64,000 nucleotides of DNA from Mesostigma viride (GCA_009746045.1 RPFO01000026.1:4118899-4182898); one strand, 5' to 3'. Shown: positions 1 through 12,083, numbered from the stretch's first letter. Translations and numbers: made by a program. Notes: generated by a model from the sequence alone, not told the origin.

Positions 1-340
1 CGAGCTCAAGGGCCAGCTCCTTACCCTCATGGTGGGCCTGGTAGGCCGAGGTAGTAGAACTGCGCGTGGGTGTCACCGCCTTCCCCACTCACAGGACAAG
101 GCGGCTCCCCCACCAGTCCTGCTCACCTAATTCCCCTCCCGTGAGGACAAGCAGCGGTTCCTCTCCCGTCGCAAGCGGTTGCACGACCTACTGGTGACAC
201 CTGGACGCTGGACGACGCCGACCTGACCCCCGCTCAGCAGCAGCAGCGACGCGACCTGTGGCCGGAAAGTACCTCCGCCATGCACAAGCAGGACCCCCAG
301 ATTCAAGCCCAAGGTGTACTGGAGGGGCGGGAGTTAGGTT
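1..340 (+). pseudogene. LINE ORF1 3' fragment
   Basis: Frame-broken remnant of a non-LTR retrotransposon ORF1. The translated pieces (LKGQLLTLM, then RKRLHDLLV, then a stretch like LTPAQQQQRRDLW followed by KVYWRGGE) match in order the pieces at 13560-13930 (plus) and 15659-15860 (minus) of this window. The D/LTPAQQQQRR...DY motif is, from memory, common at the C-terminus of algal L1-like ORF1 proteins. It enters from the left edge, carries in-frame stops and is not functional. Family-level identity is an inference. Confidence 0.55.
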
Positions 341-480
341 AATATTGTGCGGAAACCTTTTGCCACTTGGGCGTGAACTTGAGTGTACCAGCGAGTACGT
401 GGTTATCGCTGGTAATATTGTGCGGAACCTGAGAAGCCCAAGTGGCAAAAGCCGAGGTTTCCGCACAATATTAACCTAAC
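333..480. repeat. Foldback inverted repeat (148 bp)
   Basis: Arms at about 333-371 and 437-480 are reverse complements over roughly 38 bases, with a five-base insertion in the right arm. The left arm begins gttaggttaatattgtgcgg. A partial direct copy of the arm core lies between them at 412-428. It starts exactly where the ORF1 fragment ends. It could be a small foldback/MITE-like insertion or a hairpin; no target duplication could be fixed. Confidence 0.6.
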
Positions 481-903
481 TGCGGGGACCTGATGATCAA
501 CCACAAGATGTCAGACGCCCCCCGCGGGCTAGACTAGCTAATAGCCCTAGCTTGTATCCCTCGGTAGTCACGTACTGCCGCTATGGCAGCCATGCATGCT
601 TACAATGTTTGCCTAGCTGTGCCAACATACCTAGCCATGCACGTGCATCGCTCATGCACGGTATATACAATGGCAGCCGATAGCCTTAGAATATCACTAC
701 TATCGCTTCGTCTTTCTAGCTAGACGCACATGCTGATATAATTTCCCGAATCTATTACGCAATTATTATATGACGAGCAAACGCCCCTTGACGCAACGCA
801 GTTTGGCGGATGCGCTCGGCCATGAAAATCCGTCTGCAGCTCAGGCTGCAGCTTCGCCCTCAGGTCCGGCAGGCAGCGGTCACTGTCAGACACTATTGTA
901 GTC
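481..903. other. Non-coding; shares a repeat with 16088-16195
   Basis: No gene seen. The segment 609-688 (tttgcctagctgtg..., then catacctag, gcacggta, atagccttag) recurs at 16088-16195 just upstream of the best-preserved LINE reverse transcriptase. It is probably LINE-associated sequence. The rest is unremarkable. Confidence 0.4.
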
Positions 904-1330
904 GTGCACGTACTGGTGGTCGCCCAGCAACCTCCCGGGCTCAATGCCTCGCCATCGATATCGGCATCGCCTGACCCTAAACGCGCCCGCTCAGCCGACA
1001 AAACAGGAGGGTCTTCACGCCCCTCAGAACCGCGCTTAATTCGGCCCCGGCCTTTCCAGGTCGATGATTACGACTGGACCAACACATTGCCTCCGACCGA
1101 TGCTATGACATGCATCTTCTTCGGGGACTACGCTACGCTTTACGACCTGTGCCTCCATCTCCACGACAACAATCGCCTCCTCACCCCGAACGGCGGCCGC
1201 TGGGTCAAAATCCACCTGCTTTTCGGGTGCACCCGCCCCGAACTCCAGCATACCATTCTCAACTCCCTTCTCATGCGCTCCGATGGCGAGATCTGGGCTC
1301 CATCCATCTCCGCCCCCACACTCCACTATA
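904..1330 (+). pseudogene. LINE ORF1-like left half
   Basis: An open frame of about 140 codons with a basic KRARS stretch near its N-terminus, then WTNTLPPTDAM, FFGDYATLYDL and GGRWVKIHLLFG. It has no ATG at its beginning. The frame runs into the left inverted repeat at 1331. A plus-strand frame starting just after the matching right repeat (13083 on: SVRSILMEAFQQHV, then an Ala/Thr-rich helical stretch) looks like its continuation. I read the pair as one ORF1 interrupted by an 11.75-kb insertion. The ORF1 assignment is inferred from order and style, not from a database match. Confidence 0.4.
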
Positions 1331-1825
1331 CTTTTCGTCCGAGGGTGGTAAAAAGGATCCGAGGCGTAAATTACCACGCGGTAATCTTACCACGCACGAT
1401 CCCACGCCTGAGATCCAAGGCGGTAATAATTACAACGTCGAGTCTTAGGTAGTAAATTTACTAGCCGTAACGTTACCACGACGTATCTTTCGTAGTACTG
1501 TACCGACAAGGGAGATTACCGCGACGGATCTTAGTTGAGAAGTTACCACCGGTAAATTAGGTGCCAGTGATCCGATGCTGTAAGATTACGTTTTAGTAAG
1601 TTACTAAGGGGGTCTTTGCCTGTCCACGGCCAGATGGATGTGATATATTGTAATGGTGAAGTGGGAGAACGTGCGTGTCTATTAGCAAATGCAGCGAAAT
1701 ATAAAAATGTAGTTATCAGCCTTTGTCGCCTGTTCAGCAGTTGTCGTTGTCGGCCGTTGTCAGTAAGCGGCTATAGATTATGTGTGCTGGGGCCGGTGAA
1801 AAGACGCTAGCAAAGTTCGTCTGAA

Positions 1826-3243
1826 TGGCGTCCAATAGAGGGGATTTCATTCTTATAGTGGATTGTTCGACGAGGAGAAGGCGAGGTTGCTGGCGGAGAA
1901 TGCGAAAGAGCAGAGGGAAGCAGCGGAAGCCGTGCGTGGAAGATGAGGTAACGGGATGGAGTGTGGGCCCTGGCTTCTGGTTATGAAATGATGGCGGTTG
2001 CAGGCCAGCCGTGCTCGCTGGTAATGGGTGTGTGGTGTTGAAATCCAAGTTCTGCGCTTATTCTCTTCTTTGGTCAATGATTGAAGGGATGTCGCCTTTT
2101 TTATTTTTGTGCATCTGCGTCCCGTCGTGACTGCCTCGTCATGGACGCCCAGGCGTAGAAGTTCGAACGAGGGAATGATTTTTCAAACGCCTGGATATGT
2201 TATGATGGTACGAATAAATGGTAATGGGTAGAGGCGGCCAAAATTTTGTTGGAAGTGTGCCAACGCCGCACATACGACTTGAACAACCCTAGGTATCTTA
2301 GGAAAAGGAAGCACGGATACGTCGGAGTGGAGGAAGAGGAAGACGGTGACGATGGTGAAGACGGAGAGGTTTACAATGGAGGCCTTGAGAATGGGGAGAC
2401 ATTGAAGCAGGAGAGCAGGCTAGCGGTGAGTGGCCCGTCATGAATTACATTGTGGTTGCAGTTGTTAGCTAGGCGTGTTGATTGCTTCTTGCCGCGGGTA
2501 ATCGCTAGCATGCATAACCTTCTTTTTTCAACAGGTGTTCTGGTGCATTGACTGCCGCAAAGCAATTAATGGGACTGATTATGTGCCTATCATGCCGTTT
2601 GGGAATCATACATTGCCAACAATTTGTGTTTAGAAGGCGCGCCTTCAGAAGCATATTCAGCACCGCACGAACCAGGTGCTGAAGGCGTGCTTGGAGAGGA
2701 AGGGGTATAAAGTGCGCATGACTGCATCGAAGAAGAAGAAGCAGCAGGAATCGGGCAAGACCATGATAACCGAGCCAGGATTGGCTTTCGTGCATGCAGT
2801 ACATGGTGCGGCGCAGGCAGTGAATGCTGCATCGATTGCAGCGGTGCAGCCTGTGGCCATGGCGGTGCAGGCACGGGTCCTGATGTGTGGGCGTTGGCGA
2901 AGGAGATTCACGATGCTGTCATGGCCACATTGTCAAGCCAAGGAATGGGTGTTGGTTCCAGTCAGGTGCCTCGCCCGGAGGAAGCTTTTCTTCTGTAAGC
3001 AGAGGTGCGGCATCAAGCATTTGCAATCGCCATGAGAGCAGTGGAGATGTCTGCGGCATGAAGCATTTGCAATCGCCACGAGAGCAGTGGAGATGTCTGC
3101 GGCATTTGGAGATCTGCAGACAATTGCAGGAGGACATTGTGCGGTACGCTTGTAGGGTGTATGCTGTGTTCCGCTCGCTAATGGACATGTGCCCCTGTAA
3201 CCTCTTCCAGGCTAGTATCTGCTATCCACCTGTTCAGGCTTGA
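1826..3243 (+). CDS. Unrecognised, possibly spliced coding segments
   Basis: I do not recognise this. Three stretches look coding. The first is 1855-1935, after a tatag acceptor-like site, reading LFDEEKARLLAENAKEQREA (helical). The second is 2246-2430, a QRRTYDLNNPRYLRKRKHGY stretch followed by an acidic run and a possible donor at 2426. The third is 2640-3030, with NQVLKACLERKGYKV, KKKKQQ and alanine-rich sequence. They lie inside the inverted-repeat-bounded insertion, so they may be remnants of a transposon-encoded protein. An internal 48-bp near-duplication occurs at 3005-3100 (gcatttgcaatcgcca...gagcagtggagatg). No start or end is assigned. Confidence 0.25.
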
Positions 3244-4107
3244 AAAGTAAATTGCTGTACGGTTCACAATTGGCATGGCTTGACATGCACGCGTCCTTGA
3301 CTGTGTTCTGCATGGGTTTGGGTTTTAGCGGTTTACATCAGACTCTGCTGTGTATCTGCTTAATCAGCCGACGTGTCACATAGGGACAGCAACGGCGCTG
3401 GGATGCCGCCCGGTGTGAATGCGAGTGAGGTACGCGCTGTCATGCATGGCGGATGGGGCGTGGAAGCCACGACCCACGTTTTTGTGTTTGCACGGGGGGC
3501 TAGGGTGCAAGTTGTTGTGTTGCCCTGTCATTCATATGGCCATGGATACGCGGGAAGCTTTCCCCGTACCCATACTTAATGATGCATGGACTGGTTGTCA
3601 CAGCCAAGGGTTTAGCTGTCGTGGGTTTGCTGAGTAATCATGGCAGGCTGCTAGGCTGGTGCTAGAACAGCCATAGCGCGGTTACTGCTATGTCTTGCCC
3701 GTGCTAACTGATGCTGCAGCCACATGTGCGTGGAGCGCGAATCGTCCCGTGAGGAGAAGGAGGAGGCGGGGCCGGTGCACCCACGGTCAGGCCGGTCCGG
3801 AGAAGAAGGAGGCGGAGCACCCAGTGTGGGAGAAGGAGAAGGCGGGGAAGCACTGAAGCTCCACCCCATGTCAGGCCTCTAGTATAGGTGGCAGTTAACT
3901 AAACCCATGCACCTGCAGGTTGTAGCTCAGAATGTATTAAAAATCATATGCCCCTTTGCAGGTATATGTGTAACAGTGACTCCCAACGGATATATGTTCC
4001 TAATTTGTTAAATTCTTACTGAATAATTGTTGTCTTTATGAACCCATGAAGAGCAAAGCCCGGTGGGGAGTACATGTAACGCATTACCACGAGAAGGGGT
4101 CCCCACA
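3244..4107. other. Mostly non-coding; possible terminal exon 3718-3882
   Basis: After a gctgcag acceptor-like site at 3718 there is an open acidic stretch (ESSREEKEEAGP, then GEGEGGEALKLHPM) ending in a stop near 3881. It might be the last exon of the unrecognised segments upstream. At about 3975-4000 there is another cccaacgga tail motif of the LINE type. Otherwise nothing was seen. Confidence 0.2.
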
Positions 4108-4375
4108 CCGCATTTCTTTGCTCTCTGTTCCTACTATGCAGAACAAGAAGAGGTGGAAGACCAATGTCCCGGCTCACACGCCAGCCCCTGTGGGTAAGCC
4201 CCCTCCCCCAAAGCGGAAGGGGCGCTTTGGGGAGAAGTGTAGTTAGGATTTTGTAGACTAGATAGCTTAGAGTTAGCTTATTTCGATGTCGCGGCTTGAC
4301 CCACCTCCACCCATTCAGCAAGGAATATGTGCTACATGATCTCCCAACGGAGGCATGTTATAATTTTATTTGATT
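4108..4375 (+). mobile_element. LINE 3' end, truncated copy
   Basis: The last codons of the LINE ORF2 (KRWKTNVPAHTPAPVGK...KRKGRF) are followed by the conserved 3' UTR ending in ctcccaacggag and an AT-rich tail. It is the same as the ends of the copies at 5870-6900 (minus), 14880-15537, 18560-19279 and 19282-19573. Severe 5' truncation is typical of target-primed reverse transcription. Confidence 0.75.
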
Positions 4376-4468
4376 GTTTAATGTAGTGTCTTGGGGCATG
4401 ATGCAGATGAGATTTGTAACTTCCGTGTAATTATGTTTCTATAGAGATTAGCATAGTACTATAAACAT

Positions 4469-5523
4469 CATCCATCCATCCATCCATCCATCCATCCATC
4501 CATCCATCCATCCATCCATCCATCCATCCATCCATCCATCCATCCATCCATCCATCCATCCATCCATCCATCCATCCATCCATCCATCCATCCATCCATC
4601 CATCCATCCATCCATCCATCCATCCATCCATCCATCCATCCATCCATCCATCCATCCATCCATCCATCCATCCATCCATCCATCCATCCATCCATCCATC
4701 CATCCATCCATCCATCCATCCATCCATCCATCCATCCATCCATCCATCCATCCATCCATCCATCCATCCATCCATCCATCCATCCATCCATCCATCCATC
4801 CATCCATCCATCCATCCATCCATCCATCCATCCATCCATCCATCCATCCATCCATCCATCCATCCATCCATCCATCCATCCATCCATCCATCCATCCATC
4901 CATCCATCCATCCATCCATCCATCCATCCATCCATCCATCCATCCATCCATCCATCCATCCATCCATCCATCCATCCATCCATCCATCCATCCATCCATC
5001 CATCCATCCATCCATCCATCCATCCATCCATCCATCCATCCATCCATCCATCCATCCATCCATCCATCCATCCATCCATCCATCCATCCATCCATCCATC
5101 CATCCATCCATCCATCCATCCATCCATCCATCCATCCATCCATCCATCCATCCATCCATCCATCCATCCATCCATCCATCCATCCATCCATCCATCCATC
5201 CATCCATCCATCCATCCATCCATCCATCCATCCATCCATCCATCCATCCATCCATCCATCCATCCATCCATCCATCCATCCATCCATCCATCCATCCATC
5301 CATCCATCCATCCATCCATCCATCCATCCATCCATCCATCCATCCATCCATCCATCCATCCATCCATCCATCCATCCATCCATCCATCCATCCATCCATC
5401 CATCCATCCATCCATCCATCCATCCATCCATCCATCCATCCATCCATCCATCCATCCATCCATCCATCCATCCATCCATCCATCCATCCATCCATCCATC
5501 CATCCATCCATCCATCCATCCAT
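4469..5523. repeat. (CATC)n tetranucleotide array, ~263 perfect copies
   Basis: 1,055 bases with no visible interruption. It is preceded by a gattagcatagtac repeat end also found at 44471-44480, and followed directly by the ~250-bp dispersed repeat at 5524. A six-copy (CATC) run also follows the longest LINE copy at 18126-18150, so this array may be an expanded retrotransposon tail. The long open frames on the minus strand (MDGW repeats in all three frames) are products of the repeat. Confidence 0.98.
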
Positions 5524-5829
5524 TAACAGCCATGCTACGTCCTGGCTATGATGAGATTACTTGCCCACGCTCCTAGTGTTATGCCATGCTCACATGGGTC
5601 TTATTGCACCCACAGATTGCCGGATCGTTAGCGTGTCCGTTTAGCTAGCGTTCCCGAATGCAGTTGTGGCATGCCTTAGGCATGAAGGAGACTGGGGGTC
5701 TCTGCCCTTTCTCCTGTTGTGCACACACAGGGCTTAAAAGCACTTCGGTGCTCCGTGACTCCCCAGCGGGAGCACGTGTTTAATTAATTAATTAATTAAT
5801 TAATTAATTAATTAATTAATTAATTAATC
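5524..5829 (+). mobile_element. ~250-bp dispersed repeat with hairpin and (TTAA)n tail, copy A
   Basis: It starts acagccatgctacgtcctgg and contains catgctcacatgggtcttat and ctgccctttctcctg. It ends in a hairpin gtgctccgtgac-tccccagcgggagcac followed by about 12 TTAA units (5780-5828). Copies lie at 14468-14757 and 18232-18480. No coding sequence is present. Its tail hairpin is built like the LINE tail (ctcccaacggag), so it may be a SINE or solo tail mobilised by that LINE. Confidence 0.7.
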
Positions 5830-5869
5830 GGGGTTAACTAATGCTCCTTGACTCCCTAATGGGGGCATT

Positions 5870-6900
5870 AAAAAAAAAAATTAAATTATAACATGCCTCC
5901 GTGGGGAGGTCATGTAGCACATATTCCATGATGGATGGGGTGGAGGAAGCCGCGTGGTCGAACTATACTAACGCTAGGCTATCTAGAAAATCCTAACTAC
6001 ACTACTCATCAAAACGCCTCCTCCGCTTGGGGGGAGGTGGCTTGCCCACAGGGTCGGGCGTGTGCGCCTTGACAATCTAGCTTCTTCCACCGCGTCTTGT
6101 CCTGCATGACAGTCCAAAGACGGGAGAGAGAGTGTATGCGGTGCTCAAACTGGGCTGGGACCACTAGGTCGTCCAGCAACATCTGAACGTAGTTGGTGAC
6201 AGGTTTCCCTACCCTTTTGGGAATGTCCGCGGGGCCAGGCCAGGTCAGAATATGCCGCCCTGGCTGGCCAAGCCGCTGGGGGCCGGCCAGACCAAGGGTG
6301 GTGTCGACCTGGCTAGTGCGGGCAAGGTGTCCTACAAATGCTATCCTACGCTGCCTAATCTCGTCCGAAACACGAGGCATGCCATGATACAAAGACTCTG
6401 ATGACGGACGCTCGGAAAAACCTACGTTAAGGACCTGCCGGAGCATCCTGTAAACTGTGCCGTCGAGCCGAGCTGCCAGTTTGGGTGGGAGGGTCCACGC
6501 CTCGGCGCCATACGTGAGCACCGTGAGGACGAGGACCTTGAAGAGCATGCGTTTGCGGTGCCCGTCCAGGCCCTTCGAGCGCCAGTAAGGTGTGAGCGAA
6601 CGGAGCTTGGCCCAGGCGAGGGCGATGCGGGTGTCCACATCGTCGTCGGTGTCAGGAAGCCAGCTCCCCAACAGCTTGAAGCGGTCGCGGAACGGGACCT
6701 CCGTCCCGTCGAGCAGCTAGGCGCGGCAGCGGTGGTTTACTGGAGGCCCCTATCACCATCGCCTCAGTCTTGACACTAATCTCCAACCCCACCGCCCGCG
6801 CCTCCAGGCCCAGGCAGTCCAGCCAGGTCTGAATGTGCTCGGGGCTCTCGATGAGGGTGGTATCATCCGCATAAATCAGGTCGGCAAGGCGGGGGCATGA
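5870..6900 (-). pseudogene. LINE ORF2 fragment, reverse transcriptase C-terminal part
   Basis: Read on the minus strand it begins near the reverse transcriptase active site (ADLIYADDTTLIES, YADD at 6862-6873). It continues through WLDCLGLEARAVGLE, shifts frame near 6660-6690, then runs open from 6671 to 6009 (LTVLTYGAEAWTLPPK, RRIAFVGHLARTSQVD, LTWPGPADIPKR). It ends in the conserved 3' UTR with the ctccccacggag hairpin at about 5895-5906 and an A/T tail at 5870-5890. It is 5'-truncated upstream of YADD and is a dead copy. Confidence 0.88.
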
Positions 6901-6989
6901 GTTTAATAAATGAATTAAGTAGTTAGTTAATAAATCAGGTTGATTCAGATGAGGTCCCTGCTGGTTCCTTGTGGACTGGCCAGCCACTA

Positions 6990-8040
6990 GCCAGGGAGAT
7001 ATCTTGTTACATGGTCAGGCCCTTGCCGACCATGTAAGAACGAACCTGTTAGGCGACGCAGTGGCCAACATTGGACATACCGCCATATGTTTGTCTCCGC
7101 GATATGATTTTAGCTGACATGCAGAGCACAGACACTGTTGGCGTCATCCGCTCAACCCCTCTTATTCAGACATGGGACCTCGGATATGTAGGATTAGTAG
7201 CGTTGCCCAGGCGGACATTGTCAAAGACTACGACCCCCCAGTTGTGGGTCCTAGGAAATTTAACAAGCATGATTGTCTCCTTGTTGATAGGCATTAATTA
7301 ATCCTTGATGATAGGCATTGCTTGCGTGCAAGAGTAGCTCGAGGCCCATATTTTAGACTACTAGCTGAGCTGTGGACATACATGTAGTTATTGACGTCTT
7401 GACGGATATTGACGTCTTGGGGTGACTTCCACTATATCTTCTTTGGGGAATTCAGAGATCCCGGTCCCCCAACATGGACATGAGACTAATTAAAATCAAT
7501 TAATCAATGTCATGAATAGAGCGCGTTCATGACGTTCAGTCATGAACAGAGCCCTAACCTTAAACACATAAGAAAACAATTATGGCGGGCCATGTGACCA
7601 ATGTAAGAAGCTTAGCCCCCAAACATATTGTTGTCTCACGTAATGAATCACTTGCTGATCAACAAATCGATGGTTATCTCATAGGCACAATGTACCTCTG
7701 ACCATCATTGCTGGCCCATGCATGCATGCACCAATGGCAGCCTACATGACACATACATCGCTTATTTGCCATGTAAAAAATGCGACAAAGTGTCCATATA
7801 GGTACTCATAGATTAGCACAAATTCCTTAGCACGATGTGGACAACTTTACTTAACGGTGAAAGCCTGTCTCGCCCTTATTGCCTTGAGGGTTCCCGGCGA
7901 TAGGTCCTGTCTGTTGGTCGACATTTTTCTTTTGCAGCTGGCCATCGTCGGTAGGTATGAATGATCTCGATGCTAGCAATTACGATGATGATACCCGAGG
8001 TAGTCTATACCTCGGATCGAGAGCTTCTTCTTGTATGGCA
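6990..8040. other. No gene seen
   Basis: Low-complexity-free intergenic-type sequence without a convincing open frame or splice-consistent exon. The words tgacgtcttgacgg and tattgacgtcttgg repeat at about 7392-7422. Confidence 0.5.
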
Positions 8041-8850
8041 ATGCCGGCAGGGCGATGACGGTGACGGCCGTCACCGTCATCGCTCTCGACGGGCGTGATG
8101 GAAAGGACCTGTTTGATAGGCGGCAGCTATTTTTAATATAGGTCGTTTACTATTACTCCCAATAAAGAGTTATGAGGTTGGCCCTCGGCATGGCGATCAC
8201 GGGGCGATGACGGGGCGATGACGGGGCGATGACGGGGCGTTGACGCGCGTGATGAATAGGATCTGTTTGATAGGCGGCGGCTATTGGTAATATAGTTTGT
8301 TGATTAAGAGAAGAGTTTAGATGTTGGCCCGTCGAGGGCGATGACGGTGACGGCGTCACCGTCATCGCCCTCGACGGGCGTCATGAATACGACCTTTTTT
8401 ATATGCGGCGGCTATTGGTAGTATAGGTCGTTGACTATTACTCCGAATAAAGAGTTAAGAGGTTGGCCCTCGGCATGGCGATCACGGGGCGATGACGGGG
8501 CGATGACGGGGCGTTGACGCGCGTGATGAATAGGATCTGTTTGATAGGCGGCGGCTATTGGTAATATAGATTGTTGATTAAGAGAAGAGTTTAGATGTTG
8601 GCCCGTCGAGGGCGATGACGGTGACGGTCGTCACCGTCATCGCCCTCGACGGGCGTGATGATAAGCCCATGTTTGATATGCGGCAGCTATTGGTAGTATA
8701 GGTCGTTGACTATCACTCCGAATAAAGAGTTAACAGGTTAAGGCCCTCGGCCGGGCGATGACGGGGCGATGACGGGGCGTTGACGCTCGTGATGAATAGG
8801 ACCTGTTTGATAGGCGGCGGCTATTGCTAATATATAGGTCGGATATTTGT
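8041..8850. repeat. Palindromic satellite, ~280-bp unit, three copies
   Basis: Each unit holds a long near-perfect palindrome (gagggcgatgacggtgacg / cgtcaccgtcatcgccctc) at about 8049-8085, 8329-8379 and 8602-8653. It also holds a block of ggggcgatgac subrepeats (8199-8240, 8477-8516, 8752-8782) and a conserved spacer (gtttgatAggcggcggctattggtaat). Spacing between palindrome centres is about 287 and 273 bases. Confidence 0.9.
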
Positions 8851-9195
8851 GTACCACCCCCCTCCTTCCCACGGCAGGTACGCAGCGACCCGCTGTTGTC
8901 CTGGCTGCAATTGTGTATCACTTGTACGGTATTTGTGTATCACTTGTAGCGTATTTGTGTATCACTTGTCCTCCTTCCCACGGCAGGTACGCAGCGACCC
9001 GCTGTTGTCCTGCCTGCAATTGTGTATCACTTGTACGGTATTTGTGTATCACTTGTAGCGTATTTGTGTATCACCCTCCTTCCCACGGCAGGTACGCAGC
9101 GACCCGCTGTTATTGTGTATCTTGTACGGTATTTGTGTATCACTTGTAGCGTATTTGTGTATCACTTGTACGGTATTTGTGTACCACCACCCTCC
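8850..9195. repeat. Tandem repeat, ~106-bp unit, about three copies
   Basis: The block ctccttcccacggcaggtac recurs at about 8861, 8970 and 9076, each followed by gcagcgacccgctgtt and several copies of gtatttgtgtatcacttgta. Open frames through it (CITC, VFVYHL) are repeat translations. Confidence 0.9.
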
Positions 9196-10147
9196 ATGGC
9201 CCATGCAGCCCGGCCCGGCATCGTGCCGTCGCCGACCCGACAACGTTTTCTCGAACAACACGAATTTGAATTTTAGGCACTGGAGCGGCTGGCACGCTAG
9301 CGGCACGACCAACGGAACAAGAGAACCGAGAAACTGTGGCCGCCAGGAGGATAAAGGTTTCAAGGCGCATGCGTTTGAGGCTAGCCAGAACCGAATGCGA
9401 GGTTTTACTTTATCAAACCGATGTATATCAATGTGGCCAGAATTCTTTTCCAGTTGCGGGGTCGTGTGTCGCCAATTTGTTGTTGGGCCGGGCACTTTAA
9501 TCGTGATTGCAAGAAGTCAGTTCACGACGCCGTTAGCGTGGCATTTATGTACAGCAATTCATCGTTCGGCTTCTTTATCCTATCGGCAACTCCTCACGAC
9601 GTGTGAGCGTGAGTCGGCTGTCGTGTGAATGGACACTTTCTGGGAAAGTAAGTCACTAGAGTGCCAATTTCACCGATCGCAAAACATTTACCCAGTTTGG
9701 GCAGATAGACCTGGCTGAATACGAGGGCGAGCGGAAGTAATTGTTGATGCATAGCCATCTGCTTCCTGCGCTTTGTAATTGTAATGAGTTGTTCGCAAAT
9801 CGGCGTCTCTAGCGGTTACTCCTCTGTGCACAGCTGGCTACCAAGAAGACTTCATTGGCAGCCGGACTGCGGATGCGCGTCGTTGGAATATTAGCAACGT
9901 CAACATGTTTGCTGCGTTTTTTGTGAAGCTTGTCTAGCCGACTGCATTTGGGAGACTTGGCAAGGTTGCCTCCAATCGTTGAAGTCACAACCTGGGTGTC
10001 AATTCACGTTTACTAGCCACGGTCATAGTAACATTCTAATGGCATTTGTCCCAGTTTCAACATGGGTTTTCACTCTGATCTGATGGAGTTAAGGGCCTAG
10101 CTCCGTGGTTTTGTGTCATTGTAGCAGTTTAGTCGCCTGCTAACGTA
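9196..10147. other. No gene seen
   Basis: A 171-codon frame at 9113-9628 starts inside the tandem array and overlaps an equally long antisense frame. It shows no recognisable motif. The rest is plain intergenic-type sequence. Confidence 0.45.
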
Positions 10148-10197
10148 GTGAATCTTCCATCCCACCTCTCCCACCCCCACCCGCACTTCTTGCACTC

Positions 10198-10552
<355 letters not shown>

Positions 10553-11219
10553 CTTGGCTGTTGAGAAGGACTGGGGTGAAAAATCCAGACCGTTGGTGGC
10601 TGCCTTCAAGCAGGAAGTTTCAAGGATCAACAAGTTTTTGTGAGCTGTCTCATATGGTCACTGCTGCGACAAAGGTGAGTTATCTTGTTTTTCATGCAAT
10701 TTTTTTGCTGTAGCTAGGTAAGCCGGCCGTTTTGTACTCCTCTTTCTTTTGCTCTCACGATTATTCTTGTTGTGGTTTATATGGTCCCGTTAAGTGGCAT
10801 GCATTATCATTATCCACATTAGTGTGAGAAACCATCAGCAGTGTTGTAGCTTGCATCTACAACAACAGTTTTTGCTGCCGCCACCACTGCTATTACCAAC
10901 ATAAAGTCATTCTTGCTTTCTAAGCACTCTTTTTCCTCTTGGGCTGTTGGTTGGGATACCAGCCACCCTTGCACGCATAAATTCCAGCACCGGGTGCATG
11001 TGAAAACACAACCAAGGCAAGAATGTCCCCCTATCGCAATATCCCACCCACGCAACGCACCCAATGCAGCAAGAATGGGACCACCTTGTTGCCATGAGCT
11101 CTAGCACCGTAGCCACCTCTAGCTTTCTACTGTTCCCGTCCATCCTTATTTACACTGGCTGCTTTGCTTGCATTTCTGGCTCAGTGCCAGTTTGCACTTG
11201 CTAGCTTGCTAAGACAATA
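10553..11219. other. No gene seen
   Basis: Unique-looking sequence without a supported exon. Short open frames on both strands lack motifs. Confidence 0.45.
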
Positions 11220-11227
11220 ATGCAGCT

Positions 11228-11622
11228 TGCAAACGGCAAGGGCAAGCACCCGGGTAAGAGCAAAGGCAACCGCACGAGCAAAGGAAAGGGAAACTGGAAG
11301 AGCAAGCACAAGGCCAAGGAAAGGATTAAGGCACTTGTGCTTGCCAAAAGGGCAGGCTCAAGGGAAATGACAAGGGCAGGGGCAGGCACAAGGGAAGCGG
11401 ATAAGGGCAAGGGCAGGCGCAAGGGAAAGAGATTAGGACAAGTCAAGCACGAGGGAACGGACAAGGGCACGGGCAGGCACAAGGGAAAAGATGAAGACAA
11501 GGGCAGGCACTAGGGGAAGGATGAGGGCAACGGCAAACACTGGGGATCAAAGGATAGGGGCAAGGGCAGATGCTAGGGTAACAGTTAGGGCAAAGGCAGG
11601 CACAAGAGAAGAATAAGGGGCC
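11228..11622. repeat. Degenerate purine-rich minisatellite
   Basis: Imperfect repeats of words such as ggcaagggcaggcacaaggg with a ~30-base rhythm. The basic GK-rich frame on the plus strand and the Pro/Leu-rich frames on the minus strand come from the repeat. Confidence 0.85.
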
Positions 11623-11844
11623 GTGAAGTATAAGTGGAAATGCGGGTGGCGACATGGGGTTCGATCGGGCCTGCTGATGCAAATGCAGATTTCAACTGCA
11701 GTGACAAACTCAAGCGTAGACATAGGCAACGACAAATTCCTTGCATGCGTGCCTTGCTCTTCACCGGCTGGCTCATTTGCTAGTTGTCTAACAGTTTCTA
11801 CCGATAAACATCACTTGCCATTGTAAGGTCTGCCTTGCTGCCGT

Positions 11845-12083
11845 GCTAGTGGGTAGCTGGGTGATCGTGCTTGTTCCTTGTCAAGGGAGGGATGCATGTG
11901 GAGTAGGTGGGTGGGTGTGCTTGTTCCTTGCCAAGGAAGGGATGCACAAAGGTTAGATAGGTGCACGTGCTTGTTTCTTGTCAAGGGAGGGACGCACAAA
12001 GGGTAGGTGGGGGCACATGGTTGTGCCTCGTCAAGGGCGGGATGCACGAAGGGTAGGTGGGGGCATGTGGTTGGTCCTTGTCT
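11845..12083. repeat. ~51-bp tandem repeat, five copies
   Basis: The unit contains gtgcttgttccttgtcaagg, gagggatgcac and aaagggtaggtggg. Copies are diverged by a few bases each. Confidence 0.9.

Noticed and set aside
4431-5533. 350-codon open frames of MDGW repeats on the minus strand
   Set aside because: All three frames are open because the sequence is a pure (CATC)n array. No gene.
9113-9628. 171-codon plus-strand frame
   Set aside because: Starts within a tandem array, has an equally long antisense partner and no recognisable motif.
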